In this document: positions 1 to 12,235 of the stretch, in pieces | Position numbering within the stretch: position 1 is the stretch's first letter | Layout: every line of letters begins with the position of its first letter | DNA from: Atrichornis clamosus | Taxonomy: Eukaryota; Chordata; Aves; Passeriformes; Menuridae | Direction of reading: 5' to 3' | Assembly (NCBI GenBank): GCA_013400975.1 | Contig: WBMZ01003472.1 | Location: 186,001-250,000 of the forward strand | DNA: 64,000 nucleotides | Translations under genes and position numbers: made by a program | Notes under the pieces: generated by a model | Databases searched by the model: none | Told to the model about the DNA's origin: nothing | Seen by the model: the letters and a program-made list of their open reading frames with translations, nothing else

Positions 1-2599
1 GGGACTACCAAACAGATGGTGACTACGTGAGAACACATGTAAGTGGCTGACACTGTAGATATTGTTTTCCCCAGTTGTCGCGCTGTTCAGGAGGCTGTAT
101 TTAAGGCTGGAATCAGCATAAAGGTTTCTTTCATTAAGAAAGGAAAAATAACTACCCCCAAACCCATCCTAAACACATTGAGGCCTTGTGGTTCTGATGC
201 CCTGAGCTATAGGGAGCTTGTCAAATCTCTGTTTGACAGGTCTGCCAAATTTTAGAGAAGGCAAAAATAACACTGCAGAGTAAATTTCCTGGTTGGAGTC
301 AAGTGGCATGGCATTATTGCAAAATTCAAGCAGTAAATATATGTGAATCCTGTGTAAAAAGAGTACTTCAGAAGTAAAAATGAGAACCAAGGGGCCCGAT
401 GTAAATAAGTAAAGCAATTTACTATTTCTTACATCTTCCACTAAGGACAAAGGAAATGACGGTATAGTGTCTCCTCATGATTGTTTGAAAGCTGCACCGT
501 ACTGTTGGATTCCTCTTTGGCAATCTTTTCTTACTCAAGTGACTGAAATCTGTCAAATTCCAATAGACAGAAACAGAACCTGATTTCAAAGTGTGTTGTC
601 GACCTTTTTCTGAGATGAATCTCAGAATAGATCAGGCTTCTGACGTTTGTTCTTATATCAGCATATCTGCAGCTTGTGGAAATTTAAATATTAAAACATA
701 GTGTCTGAATCATAGCAACCCTTCAGTGTCCAATGAGAAAGCCAATCTGCCTCATTCACGTGGTACATTTTACTCCATCTGCAGAAATTAGCTTCGTATG
801 TGCTTTTTAAAGTTAAAAAAAAAAGAGCTGAAAACGCAACCCTTTTTGAAAATGACACAGTTTTGGAACTGGCTAGTGCATATGTTTTTTTGCAGAGTGA
901 CATTGAGTTTCTCAGCAAAGAATGAGGAGTATTGTCTGGAGAGAAGTGCGAGTGGAGGAAAAGCAAAATCCTACGAGTTTGGAAAAATAGGAAATTTAGT
1001 TGAGATTAGTGAATGTTAAGGTGCCTCAGAGTCCCCAGTTGCATGCAGCAGTCTCTCTGGATACTGCACCTGGTGCAAGGTGTAACACAGCAGTGTGGAA
1101 ATGTCAAGGCATAGGAGTAGCTGTAGGAGTAAGCACTCAAGCAGAGGGGTTCAGCAGATGATCTCCAAAGGTCCAGACTAAATTATTCCATGTCCTGAGG
1201 CAGTTCTTGCCTGGGATCCATGAAAGTTCTGAACAATAAATTGGGTTTAAAATGCAGACATGAAAAAAAGAAGAGTAGTGAAGCCACATACGGGCTTTTA
1301 GGCAATAAAAGTCATATGAATTAGCTGAAGTGTCATGACTTAAAGAAACCTTCCTGAGGAAGGGAGGCTGGGGGCACTGTATTCCAGACGTCCCTGTGTC
1401 ATTCTCAGTTTTCTGTAAGCTGTTTGTCTCCAGAATTTTCTGTTGAAAGCCAGAGCTAGTGCTGTTGCATCTATCTGAAGCATTTATTTTGTGATTCATT
1501 ACTGTGACTGATGCTCATGAGAGAGATGCCTGGATGGAAGGACATTTGGAAATAGTTTGGTAGCCAGTGCAGATGCCCAGGCAGCAGCCAAGCCTTTAAA
1601 AAGTAACAGGAATGAAACACTGTCCTATTGACCTTCTGAGCCAAGGGGAAGTGTATTGCTGAGATCCTGGTTTTTATTGCTGAAGAGATAAATGAACATT
1701 CCTATTTAGCAAAATACTCAGAGATGTGTTTGTATATCATACTGCTGATAAAACTGGATATTTATTGTGTTCAGGTTATTTTTGCATGGTTGGAGAGGAA
1801 CAATGTGTGTGTGCTTGGTGTGAGCCTTTTCAGGCAGTGTGTGACTGTCCTGACCTGCTGTCCCTGGTATGTCTCCTAAGAGAAGATGGTTAAATAATGC
1901 TGGAGTTGTATGTCAGGAGTTTTGTAATGTGAGTAAATATCATCTGTTTAGCTGTAAGCAAATAAATCTTTTAAAATATCACAGTGGATACCTTAGGGGA
2001 AGAAAAAATATAGCTACTGCGTAATGCCTACACAGTAGGATCCTGGTTTGGAGGAGGGTTGTGCCTGCAATTATTTTGTCTTCTTATTAATTACAAAGCC
2101 AGGAAAGGGAAATGGGAATGTTGTTGGAGGAACTCAGTGTATTTCAAGCTTAATTTAAAAATAACCAACACCTTGAAAATCTTGTACAGTTGATCAGGAG
2201 ATTAGTGTCAGGGTTTTTTTAGAAAACTTGAATCCTAAATACAACAGTGAATAGAGAGACTGCCATATTCTTGAAGTGCTGGTGTGTTCTGGGAGCAGAG
2301 TGTGGAAAATCACCCCTACTCAATATCTCTGAAGCTGAAACCAGATAAGTCTGTCCTCTTTAAAGGACATATTGTTCGGCTGTCACTCATATCTCTTCTG
2401 ACATTGGCACTTCTAATATTCTGGTTCAAGATCTCAGTGCAGTAAAGATTTATGGTTGATAGGTCTGGGAGTTGGTTTTCTTCCTGTCTGAACAGATCAC
2501 TGGAGTCCTTCTGCCAGGAATACTGAAACAGAGAAATATTGTATACATGAATGGAAATTAATTAAAATTTTAAGATAATAATTTATAATGTATGACTCT

Positions 2600-3081
2600 T
2601 GTCCTGGTTTCAGCTGGGGTAGTCAATTTTCTAGTAGCTGGAGCAGTGCTGTCTTTTGGATCTTGGATGAGAACAATGTTGGTAAAACACTGATGATTTA
2701 GTTGTTGTGAGTAGGCTGGGAGGGGGGCACAAGGAGCCTGGGAGGGGACGTGGCCAGGACAGCCCACCCAAACTGGCCACAAGGATATTCCATGCCATAT
2801 GGTGTCATCCTGAACAAAAGTCTTGGGAAGGGAGCTTCTGCTGCTCGGGGATTGTCTGGGCATCAGGTGAGGGGTGGTGAGCAGCTGCATTGTGCATCAC
2901 TTGTTTTTGTGTATTCTTTTATTATCGTTATTATTATTTTCCCTTCCTTTTGTGTCCTATTAAACTGTCCCTATCTCAACCCACGAGTTTTACGTTTCTC
3001 CGTTGCGCTTTCCCGTCCCACTGGGGGGCAGTGAGGGAATGGCTGTGTGGTGTTCCGCTGCCTGCCGAGTGAAACCACAAC
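2600..3081 (+). mobile_element. Solo LTR of an avian endogenous retrovirus
   Basis: The block opens with TGTCCTGGTTTCAGCTGGG and closes in a GAAACCACAAC end. This is the layout of a very common LTR of neoavian genomes, recognised from memory. Inside are a TTATTATTATT-type stretch (about 2920-2940), an ATTAAA poly(A)-like signal near 2959, and a C/G-rich segment before the end. No gag, pol or env reading frame lies beside it, so it is a solo LTR. It is about 480 bp and seems shorter than fuller copies I know, suggesting internal deletion. I see no clear target-site duplication. Family assignment (ERVL or ERVK class) is uncertain. It lies in sense orientation within the SERGEF intron. Confidence 0.75.
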
Positions 3082-6000
3082 TGCGTTAAAAAAAAAAGCA
3101 CCTGTTTGTTCACAGTATGGATTTCTTGTCTTTTCAGCTTTGCTTTACTGTTCTGTGATCCAGAATACAGAGCTTGTTAACTGTTTATTACCGTACTCAC
3201 AGTCTTAGCATTGCACTGTTACTTGTAAAGAATTAGTTAATAGATTAGCAATGGCATTAACCAAGCCTTGCTTATTGATTTCCCAATATAATAACAAAAA
3301 AGTATACTGACATAGTTAACTGTAAAGGTAATTAATGGCTGCATGTTTGGAGCCAGATGCTTGGCTATGATAATAGTGAAATAAGTGGAGTTTTGCCAGC
3401 AAATAACTTGGCCTGTTTTCTGTTTGGCTGTCTGGGAATGCATTTTTACTTCGTAAGCCCCAGTGTTTTGAAAGATCTGTCTGCAGGTATGTCATGGTAG
3501 GATGGAAACCATAATTTCTAGGAAATAGCAGATGTTTAGGGTATCTGGTGAGTGATAACAATGGTGCTGGGCTGATTGTCACATTCTCGATGGGCATATC
3601 CCTGGTTGGTGGTCTTAAGGAATTAAAACCAAAGAGCTGATTTGTTGAGTTGGTATGGGTGTTCTTGAAGGGGGAGGCATAGCATATCAATTAATAAATT
3701 AACAAGCACATTCCTACATGCATGAGATTTTAAATTGGGAAGCTGGTATCTATTACTGTGTGGAATAATAATTTTAAGTAGCTGAACTAGAAAAGTGCAT
3801 GTTGACATTCTGTTTGTGCATAAATTCATTCTTAATGTTGTAGGGCATAGTTGGATGCAGGGAACATTAAAAGAGCTTGACAGTGTCTAAACCAAGATTC
3901 TGCTGTCCAACAGGAGGTGAAATTCACTTTATTCTAATCATTGATTAAAATTTTATTAGCAGACTTTAAAGATATCGGTGGGGCAGCTCTTCAGGGATGA
4001 GCAACCTAAACATGTGCCTTCCTGTTTCCATAGCAACACATCATTTTCATCCTTTCCAGGCTTCCTGGATTGCCTTGTGTACTGCGAGAGTATTAGATTC
4101 AGAAGAGCTATATTAACAACTCAGTAGTTTTCCCTAAACCTTGCTATAAAATATTTTTGTTTTGGATGATGATTAAAATAGAAGAAGTAGTTGCGATTAT
4201 TTTACTTTTTTTGAGAAATAAATCATAGCAGCAGAGCAGGAAAAGAGAAATAGCTGGCAACTGGGTTTGGTCCAATTCCTTGGCTGCAAAACTGACAATT
4301 CTGTGACCACGCAAATCCACTTTGTCTATAAGGTCAAGGTTTTTGCAGGTCTAGTTCTTGGTGTGGTGGTAATTGTTAAAATCTTTGGAAGTGTTTTTGA
4401 TTCATATTGTTTAAGCTGTTGGAGAGAATTGAAGCAATGTAGTAAAGGTTAAGGCTATAAATGGTGGCCATTAGCAAGGATCAATTTTCCAGCACTGTGG
4501 ATCATGGCCTTGGAAGCTCATTTAGAGGTGGCATTTTCAAGCTCAACGTAAGTTATTTGGTAACTTTCCAGGATACTTGAGGCCATTTAAGACTGCAGCA
4601 TATTCATATTTTACTGCGAGCTGGAAACTGTTCTATTGGATTTGGAATGTCAAACTTGTCTATCAAGTCATAGAACTCTAAGACTGGGACAAAGGATCTC
4701 AGTATCATTTTAGTACAGTTCTCAGCTGCTGTGAGCACAGGAAAATCCTTTTAAATGCATATCCTTTGGATAGAGAAATATATTTTAGAAAGATGCATCT
4801 TTTGTCTTGCCTGTAAGAGTTGAATAATTCAGTATTTCCCTATGCAAATGTTTGTTACTCTCTATGAAAAAATGTGTGCACCTTATTCTTCTCTCCATTT
4901 ATGTAGTGTCAGTTTCCCAGTGATGAATCTTTGTCGAAACCAGCAGTGTGCTGCAGTGTTTCCTGAACTGATTGCATGTGTGTCTTCTGTTTTGGCATTG
5001 TGGAAGCTTAAATCACTGTTTAAAACTGTGAATTTTAAAAATGCTATTTTAATGTTACCACTATACAATAAAAGAAGCAAATTACCATGAGGAAGTATTT
5101 AAGCAGTGCATAAAGATGCAGATCACCACAATATTTTCCTTAGGCCCTTAGGATGTTTAATTTTCTGTTTCTCTAATTGTATAAATTTTTCCATGAGGTG
5201 TTGTGAGGCATGTCAATAAAAATCGAGAGCTTTCACAGTAGTTGTCGCTATAGTTACATGGTGCAGCTCTTAGCCTCCTGCACAGAAAGTAAACCTCCTG
5301 CAATCCCCTAAAATCCTTTATTGGCAGAGAAAGATTGAAAGAGACACTACTGGTGGGCAGGCACAGAGCAGATTCTATGTTGCACTGATACCCTTGCAGC
5401 TAATGCTGTCTTCACGCAGAGGTCTGCAGAAAAGCTGTGTGGATGAGGACAGCAGGCAAAGGGGACAAAAGACATCTTTTTAGGGGAAAAGAGGTGCTGG
5501 ACACAGAAAATGGAAGATAAGAAATAAGTACCGAAATAAATTAAAAATAATCTCAGTTCATAGATTATATTTGTTCCATAGAAGAGGGACTAAGTTGCCT
5601 TTAAAGCCCTCTGAGTCGTAGCCCTCCACAGAGGCAGAAATGTCGTGCTCACAGGATGCTGCTGTTCTCCTGACTCCGGAATTCAGTGCTTAACTTAATC
5701 CTCAGGGTCTGTACAGCACAAATGTGGAAATCAGCACTGACTCTTAGGAATAGCTTTTTGTCTCAACAGATCTCATATGCATTCAGGAGCCCTCAAATGA
5801 CTTCTAGCATGCCTTCTCTGTACTGAACTTAACTGAATTTTGCTTTCACTATGTATTATTTTCTTTTCTCTTCCCTAAATGGCCACTAATTTAAGGATTT
5901 TATATGAATTACTGCTGTAAACCATAAACCTTAAAAATGTTCCCTGACATAGTTAACAGTCCCAGGACTGTAGATGGGGAAACAAAAGCACTGAGGAGCA

Positions 6001-8871
6001 TTTTCCTAGGAAATTGCTCTTTAAAGCAGGCCAATAAAAGTCACCTTTGCCTTCATGAATTCTTCCTTAGGTTCTTTTTATAACTGAATAAAGTAATATG
6101 GGTTTATTTCGTATCAGTCACCATGCGAGAAAGGACAGTTGCTACAGTGCATGATGCCTCATCTTACGTTAAATTTGAATGTTCATTTTTCAAGTATATT
6201 CTAAACACACAGATGAACCAGGATTCCAGGACCTAATAACACCTTCACTGCAGGGGTTTTATTCATTTTTTCCCTTAAATTCCATGTTTTTACAGAGCAC
6301 TGTGAATCTAGCCCCATGGATGATTAAATACAACAGATATTTTTAGAGTTTTTTCATTATTTACATTCACTTCACAACATCCATGGGCTCAAGATGAGGT
6401 CAGACCATGTTGTAGAGAAGGCAGTGCAAGATGACTCCTGGCCTAAAGAGATAACAATACAAAATAGCTAAAGTGGTAAAAATGAGGTGGGCAAATGTAG
6501 AAAGAGCAGAGTCAGTGAGTAGCCTTTGGCCAGTAATGCAGCAGAGGTTTAGTCCCCTGCTGTCTGCTGCTGCTTGTGATGGTTTCTGCCATTTGTCAGA
6601 GGGAAGGTCTAACCAGATCCCTTCCGAGCTCAGGAAGGAGGATTATATTTTTGCTTTGTGCAGGGTAATTCTCCCTCTGTAATGAGAAAGCTTAGAGTCA
6701 CATGGCTAAAGGGAGCAAAGCATCAGTAATGGAAACAGATAGCTGGAAATGAAGGAATTAGTCATGACTCGGGGTTTTGCTTTCAGTTGCACTCAAACCT
6801 TTTTCCTTGTGGCTTCTTTTCTCATTTCCAGGATAAGCAATTGGTCCCCTTGCCATTTCCATCAAGGCTTGCCTTGGCTTCTTAAATCCTGTTAAGACCT
6901 TTGCTGATTACCAGTTGGAGAAGCTTTGAATGCATCCATGTAGTCAGCCTGGAGGAGAACTGGTTACCTAATCACACTGCCAGCTAAGTAATTTCTGGAC
7001 CTCCTGGGACTTGGGTCGAGCCAGTGCATGCTGACATGAGGCTGAACTTGCCTTGCACTGCCTTGCGGATGGAAAGCTGTGGTCACTATCATGTTAGTCA
7101 AATGAAATCTTCAAAAATAGAATTATGCTTTGGGCCAAACACAATGTTGTCATTGTTTAATTGTCCCCTGGAGAGCCAAAAAATTTCTCAGTAGCAAAAG
7201 CATCCAAAAAGCATCTCTTGCAGACAGAGTAGAAACATTTCTGCCTGCAAGAGCTTTGGGAGCTTTCTAAAACAAATAAAAAAAACCCAACCAAGCCAAA
7301 AAACCCACAACACCTAATTAAAAAAAAAAAAAGAATTAAACAAAGTGCTGTGAGAACTGTAGACTAATTAATTAGGATTTCCTAAGAAATTTCTGAAAAG
7401 GATGACCTTTCATGCTGGAAAGCAGACACTTCCATGAGCAACCTTTCAGCAAGACACGTTGGCTAGGAGAGAAGGTGTTGAAAATCAGAGCAAGTGAAAT
7501 GATTTGAACCATGTTTCAACACAGTGATTTAAAGTGTTTATACAATAGCTACTTCTTAAACATAAGAATAATTCCCATTTCCTAAGAAATTACTCACGTG
7601 TAATGTTTTTCCCTCATAATAATAGTTATTCTCATGCAGAAATTGGTAACAAACTTAATCAATCAGGTAGCTGAAAAAACTTAGGAAGTCCCTTTGTGTA
7701 TATTTGAATGAACCAGATACCAAAGATGCAGTAAGACTGTGAAGATAGAGTATGGTGCTTACTGAAGTGGCACCTAATGCAGAGCTCATCATCTTGCTAA
7801 AGAAGGTTTTGTTAACTGCACAACATTTTGAGTTGTCTGTGCATAGATGATATTTTGGAAGATTAGTTTACCTCAGTATGTTCAAAATTGTTTAAAGATT
7901 TTTGGGGGCATTTGAAATCTCAATGGATTTCTGGTTTTGTCTATGAGGCATCTGATTTTTCAGAAAGCTCGATGTCTTTGGACAACAAGTTTGTAAAGCA
8001 GGTTAGGCTGGGCAGCTGGGGCAAGGTCTGTGTGCTTTAACTTTAAACTGTGTCTGAGCTAGTCAGATATCAATGGGCAGTGGAGAGGAAGAGATGGGTA
8101 AAAGGGTGGTAGAAGGATTCTTTGGACTTCAGGTATTTGCCTTGGGTGAGGTGAACCCCTGTCTGAAAGTGCCTGATTGTCACTTGAGTGTGAAATGAGT
8201 TAGGTTCCTCGGTGAAGGATGGCTACGTGCATACCTATGTACATACGTGTCAGGAGATAGAGCACAGATGGTTTGGGCTTGGGCAAATCGAATCCCTCTT
8301 CCAGAAACCGAGGTACTCCAAGACAGCAGTGACCATCTGCAGAGGGATGTGGGCAGAGCAAGAAATCGTGTTGTGTGTTGCTGCAAATGCAAGGTCCAAA
8401 AGCATGAAATCTGTTAAGCAAAGATCTGCAGTTATGTGTAGAATACATGTTTTCTGTAGAATATATACATGCAAATATTTTGTGAACACAAATGTGAAGT
8501 GTAGTATTGCCACTTGTGTTGTAGTTCTTTTTAATCTCTGGGGTTTTTTTGGACAAAAAAAGACACATGGGTGGTTGTTGCCATTCTGAAATACTTTGAT
8601 CTGGATAGTTCTTGTATCCTTTGTAGTATTTTAAAATAAAGATTCTAGTCTTTATTTTTAACCTTTCTGTATCAATAATTATACAGAGAGCTTCAAAATG
8701 CTGATAAGCACCCCACCAAAAGAAAAGAAAAGGCTGTTATTTAGGGAATCTGAGCCTTTTAAAATCCTTAGATTAATTGGGAACATGAGTCACTTCTACT
8801 AAGTTGATTGGATGCTTAAAATTCTTATTCTTGCTTCATCTATTCCTGAGTAGATTTAAGAAGCCTCCTTG

Positions 8872-8920
8872 TATTGGGTCTGGCTGAGATGGAGTTAATT
8901 TTCTAGAATCAAGAGAATGG
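8872..8920 (+). mobile_element. Short LTR-like fragment
   Basis: The segment starting TTGTATTGGGTCTGGCTGAG and continuing with GATGGAGTTAATTTTCT resembles the opening of a second common avian LTR family. It is also alignable with the start of the LTR at 2600 (both share GAGTTAATTTTCT or a close form). Only about 50 bp is recognisable, after which the sequence looks like ordinary intron. It may be a decayed LTR end or a chance resemblance. Confidence 0.35.
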
Positions 8921-11877
8921 CATTTTAGTTCACCTATGAATAGATGCAGTTCTGTTAGTGAGCTTGAAGAGTAAAGGTCTCTTGGCTGTACTGTGCAAGG
9001 AATATTTTCATGACTGGTAGTCAGCAGGCTTTAAGTTATTGCAAAACCACAGAAAAACTGTTTCAAAATTGTTTAAGAAAACATCTCAACACTGTCTGAC
9101 TTTGTCAGCTTCATGTTTGGTTGTTCTGTTTTCCAGTGGTGTAAAGAATAAATTCAGCTTTTCTCATATCCCAATTGCAGGTTAGCGAGAACTACTTTGT
9201 ATGGAGTTCAGTTGTTTGTATGTTACATACATAGTCCTGTGGACATACATGCCTGTCACGTATTGCTTTTCTTGCTGCATACTGGAGCTTGCTGTTTTAT
9301 CAGAAGTTTGGGCTGATTTGGTTTACACTATTCTCTCAGTATTATTATCCATAACTTAAAATTTTTTCATGCTATTACTTTTTCTTTGAGGGTAATGATA
9401 AATTTTTTCATATGGTTGAATGTGGCCTTAAATCCTAACTAATTCATTTCTGCCTAGCTTGCTTTCTAGGCCACTTTCTATACCTTCTCCTGCTCTGTAA
9501 TTAGTCTAGTGCCAAGTAAAGTGGAAGAAGCTGACTTTCTGCATGGACACAGGAAAGAACAGTGAGGCCAATGCATGGAGACCCCATATTTTCAGTGTTT
9601 CCACTTTCTCCAAAGGGAGGAGAAAATAGGTCTTGAATTCTTAATTTGGTAAAATATTACTTCAGATATAGAGACATTTGTTTTGTTTGTCTTTTTTATT
9701 CTGAAGAATACTTTGTTATTCCAGGTCTCTGGCATATACAGTCCTTTCAAAATGGTGTCAGATATTCCTGTCTTCCATCCAGCTGGTTTCCTCTTCTCCC
9801 TGAGGTTATGAAGAGGATCAGATGGGATAGTGCCGAACGGCATCTCAGGGACCCAGCTTGCATTGTCCATGCTGGTCTCCAACCTTCTGGAGCTGGCATG
9901 GCGCCTCTGAATCCCTCTGCCTGTCAGCTGTTCTTCCTGTCTTTGTGCCAAAGAGAGATTTTACTTTCCAGCCTCAGATCCCTGCACCTGATGCGTGAAT
10001 GCTGTTTTCACTATAGCTAATTTGCCAGCATCCAAAAAATGCAGTAGAGCAGAAACTTTCAGAAAACATCTCACAGTGTTGATTGCAGGAGGTTTTCATC
10101 TCAGAACGCTCTTTTGTGCTTGCTTTCTTCCAAGAATTGACTTGATACATTCCCTGTGCTTAAGGAGCTACCCCCAATTCAGAATTTAGGTGCAAAGTGG
10201 TGGGGTGTCTCCCCAAAATGTACCCTGAACCTTATGTGGCAGGGATGTTGTTTGCCTTTCCTAATCAGAACAACTCCAGTGGTGTCACTTGGCACCCAGT
10301 GGCATCCTGAATTCTGACAGCATTGCTTTTCTAGCCGTGTGCACTTCCGGGGAAGATGAGGAAGAATGGTGTGAGGAGCGTGTGGACCTCTGACCCACAG
10401 AGGAGGTGGAGGTAGAAATGTGAAGAAGCTGTGCTGAAGCAAGGTTATTTCCTGACTAGCTGGCCTGAGTATGTCAAAGGTGTCTTTGCACATTCATATC
10501 TACTCCGTGGCACTCAGGGCTGGGGTCTCTTTAGCCCCGTGTGTTGCTTGAAGTGCTCGTATTTTGCCAGCTTGATATTAAATTTAACAGCTTTGTTTTT
10601 TTCAAAAAGCATTATGAGTTCGTAATGAAATAGTTTAGTGAATAAGTAAAGGGGAATAGAGTAAAATTTGTCCATACAGATAAAAAAAGGGTAAAAGTTA
10701 GCAAGCTGTTCTTTATATCTTGCCCAGAATCTCTGTTTGCACCAGAAATTATGTCAAAAACTGTTTGTATCTAAGCAAACTTTGCTTAAACTAAGCCTTT
10801 GCTTTCAACACATATTGATGGCAGAACTCTTCCTTTGCTAAATATCAGCAAGCAATTCCTCCAGACCTCACTCAACAGTCATGTGTGATTTTGAACTCAT
10901 GGCAGGAGAAACAGATCCAATCCTGCCTTATGGGCACTTTTCTTTTGAAGCTGTCTGCTTTGATTCTCTTCCTGACCATTTTGTATTCTTACGGTATAAT
11001 ACTTGTTTTCAATTACAGCTGACAAAGCCTATTCCTCCTCTTTTTTTTTTTACAGCCAATATCGATCATTTGCTTACTTTTTCCAGAACACTTAGTGAAA
11101 TATAACCGCTTAGTCAAATACTGCTCTAAAAGTTAAAGAATGGAGTTGTTATTCCTGTGGTCCTGTTGTTCCTAGCTATTGGTTACCTGGAAAGAAAATT
11201 TGCTTATCCCATCTGGTACACATTATTCGGCTCATGACTTTGCATAAGTTTCTTGACAGGGCGATATGGCTAAAGTTCCTGGTCTTTTCCTAACCTATAA
11301 GAAATGGGAAGAGCTAGATCACATGGGTTCTGCTTTGCAGAAATCAGACTAATGTCTTAGCCCTGTGGATGTGACTGAGGGTGCAGTTTGTGGTGTTAAT
11401 ACTTTGCAGTTTGTTTGGGGTTTTGTTGTGGGGGTTTTTGAAGTGTTTATTTCAGTATTCCATTGTTTCACTTGCAATTGAAAGTTAACACTAGCCCAGC
11501 TGGGCACAGCCAACCTTGGGTAAAAGCATTGTGTTTCACAGCCCTTCTGAGAACACGTGACTTGCCTTTGGTGCACACATTTGACGTAAACCTCTTTAAG
11601 GTTTGTGTTTGAAGTCTGAATCATGGGACTTTTTTTCTATTTTTTATTGCTTGCTTTCATCTTTTGTCACAGCTCTGTCAGCTGTCTATTTTCTTCCTTG
11701 AAAGGGCTCCTGTTAGTTCACAGAACTATGCTGCGTGAGGCAGAGGGGAATGGTGGCTGTAAGTGGCATCAGTGTTGACGTTACCAAGGCGTTCACTTCT
11801 TACTCTTGGTGCTCAAATGACCCAACCCTTGTTGTATCTGCGTGGATCTAGAGTTACCCCATTTACAGCCCCCGCCG

Positions 11878-12235
11878 TGGTGAGGATGAGAGTCCCCGTA
11901 ACAACAGGCACACACTGAGACAGACAGACAAGACGAGGCACATGACCCACAGGAGTTTTATTAGATGTGCGCTTGCACTACAGTACAGTGTGGTGTAGGC
12001 ACACTTGAACCGGATACAAGTGGGTTAACTCAAGTACAACAGTTGCAGCACAGAGGAAACTTGTAATCCACAAATCCTGCCCACAAAGGAGGGTTAGTTC
12101 ATCCAGAACTCTCTCCATCTACAGCTGTGCTATAGCTTGTATCAAGCTAGGTATTTTAAAGCTGTCGCAGCACACATGTACTACAGTGCTATCACTGTTA
12201 CCGCTGCACTGTGACACTTGCAGGAGTGCCATCGT
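11878..12235 (-). mobile_element. Candidate LTR or retroelement 3' end, minus orientation
   Basis: Read on the minus strand, this segment has an AATAAA signal (TTTATT at 11957-11962 on the plus strand). It is followed by a GT- and CTGT-rich run and then a sequence ending near TCCTCACCA at 11878, which looks like the R-U5 part of a retroviral LTR. The far boundary is not visible and 12235 is approximate. No coding remnants, primer-binding site or target-site duplication were recognised. It could also be unrelated unique sequence. Confidence 0.35.

Noticed and set aside
1137..1499. A 120-codon minus-strand frame, and similar isolated frames at 3316-3690 and 9592-10020
   Set aside because: Length is within chance for 64 kb on six frames, and no domain or codon pattern supports them.
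8200..8589. Overlapping 120-codon frames on both strands
   Set aside because: Four frames overlap, which points to a locally stop-poor stretch. The translations resemble nothing known and lack splice-site context.
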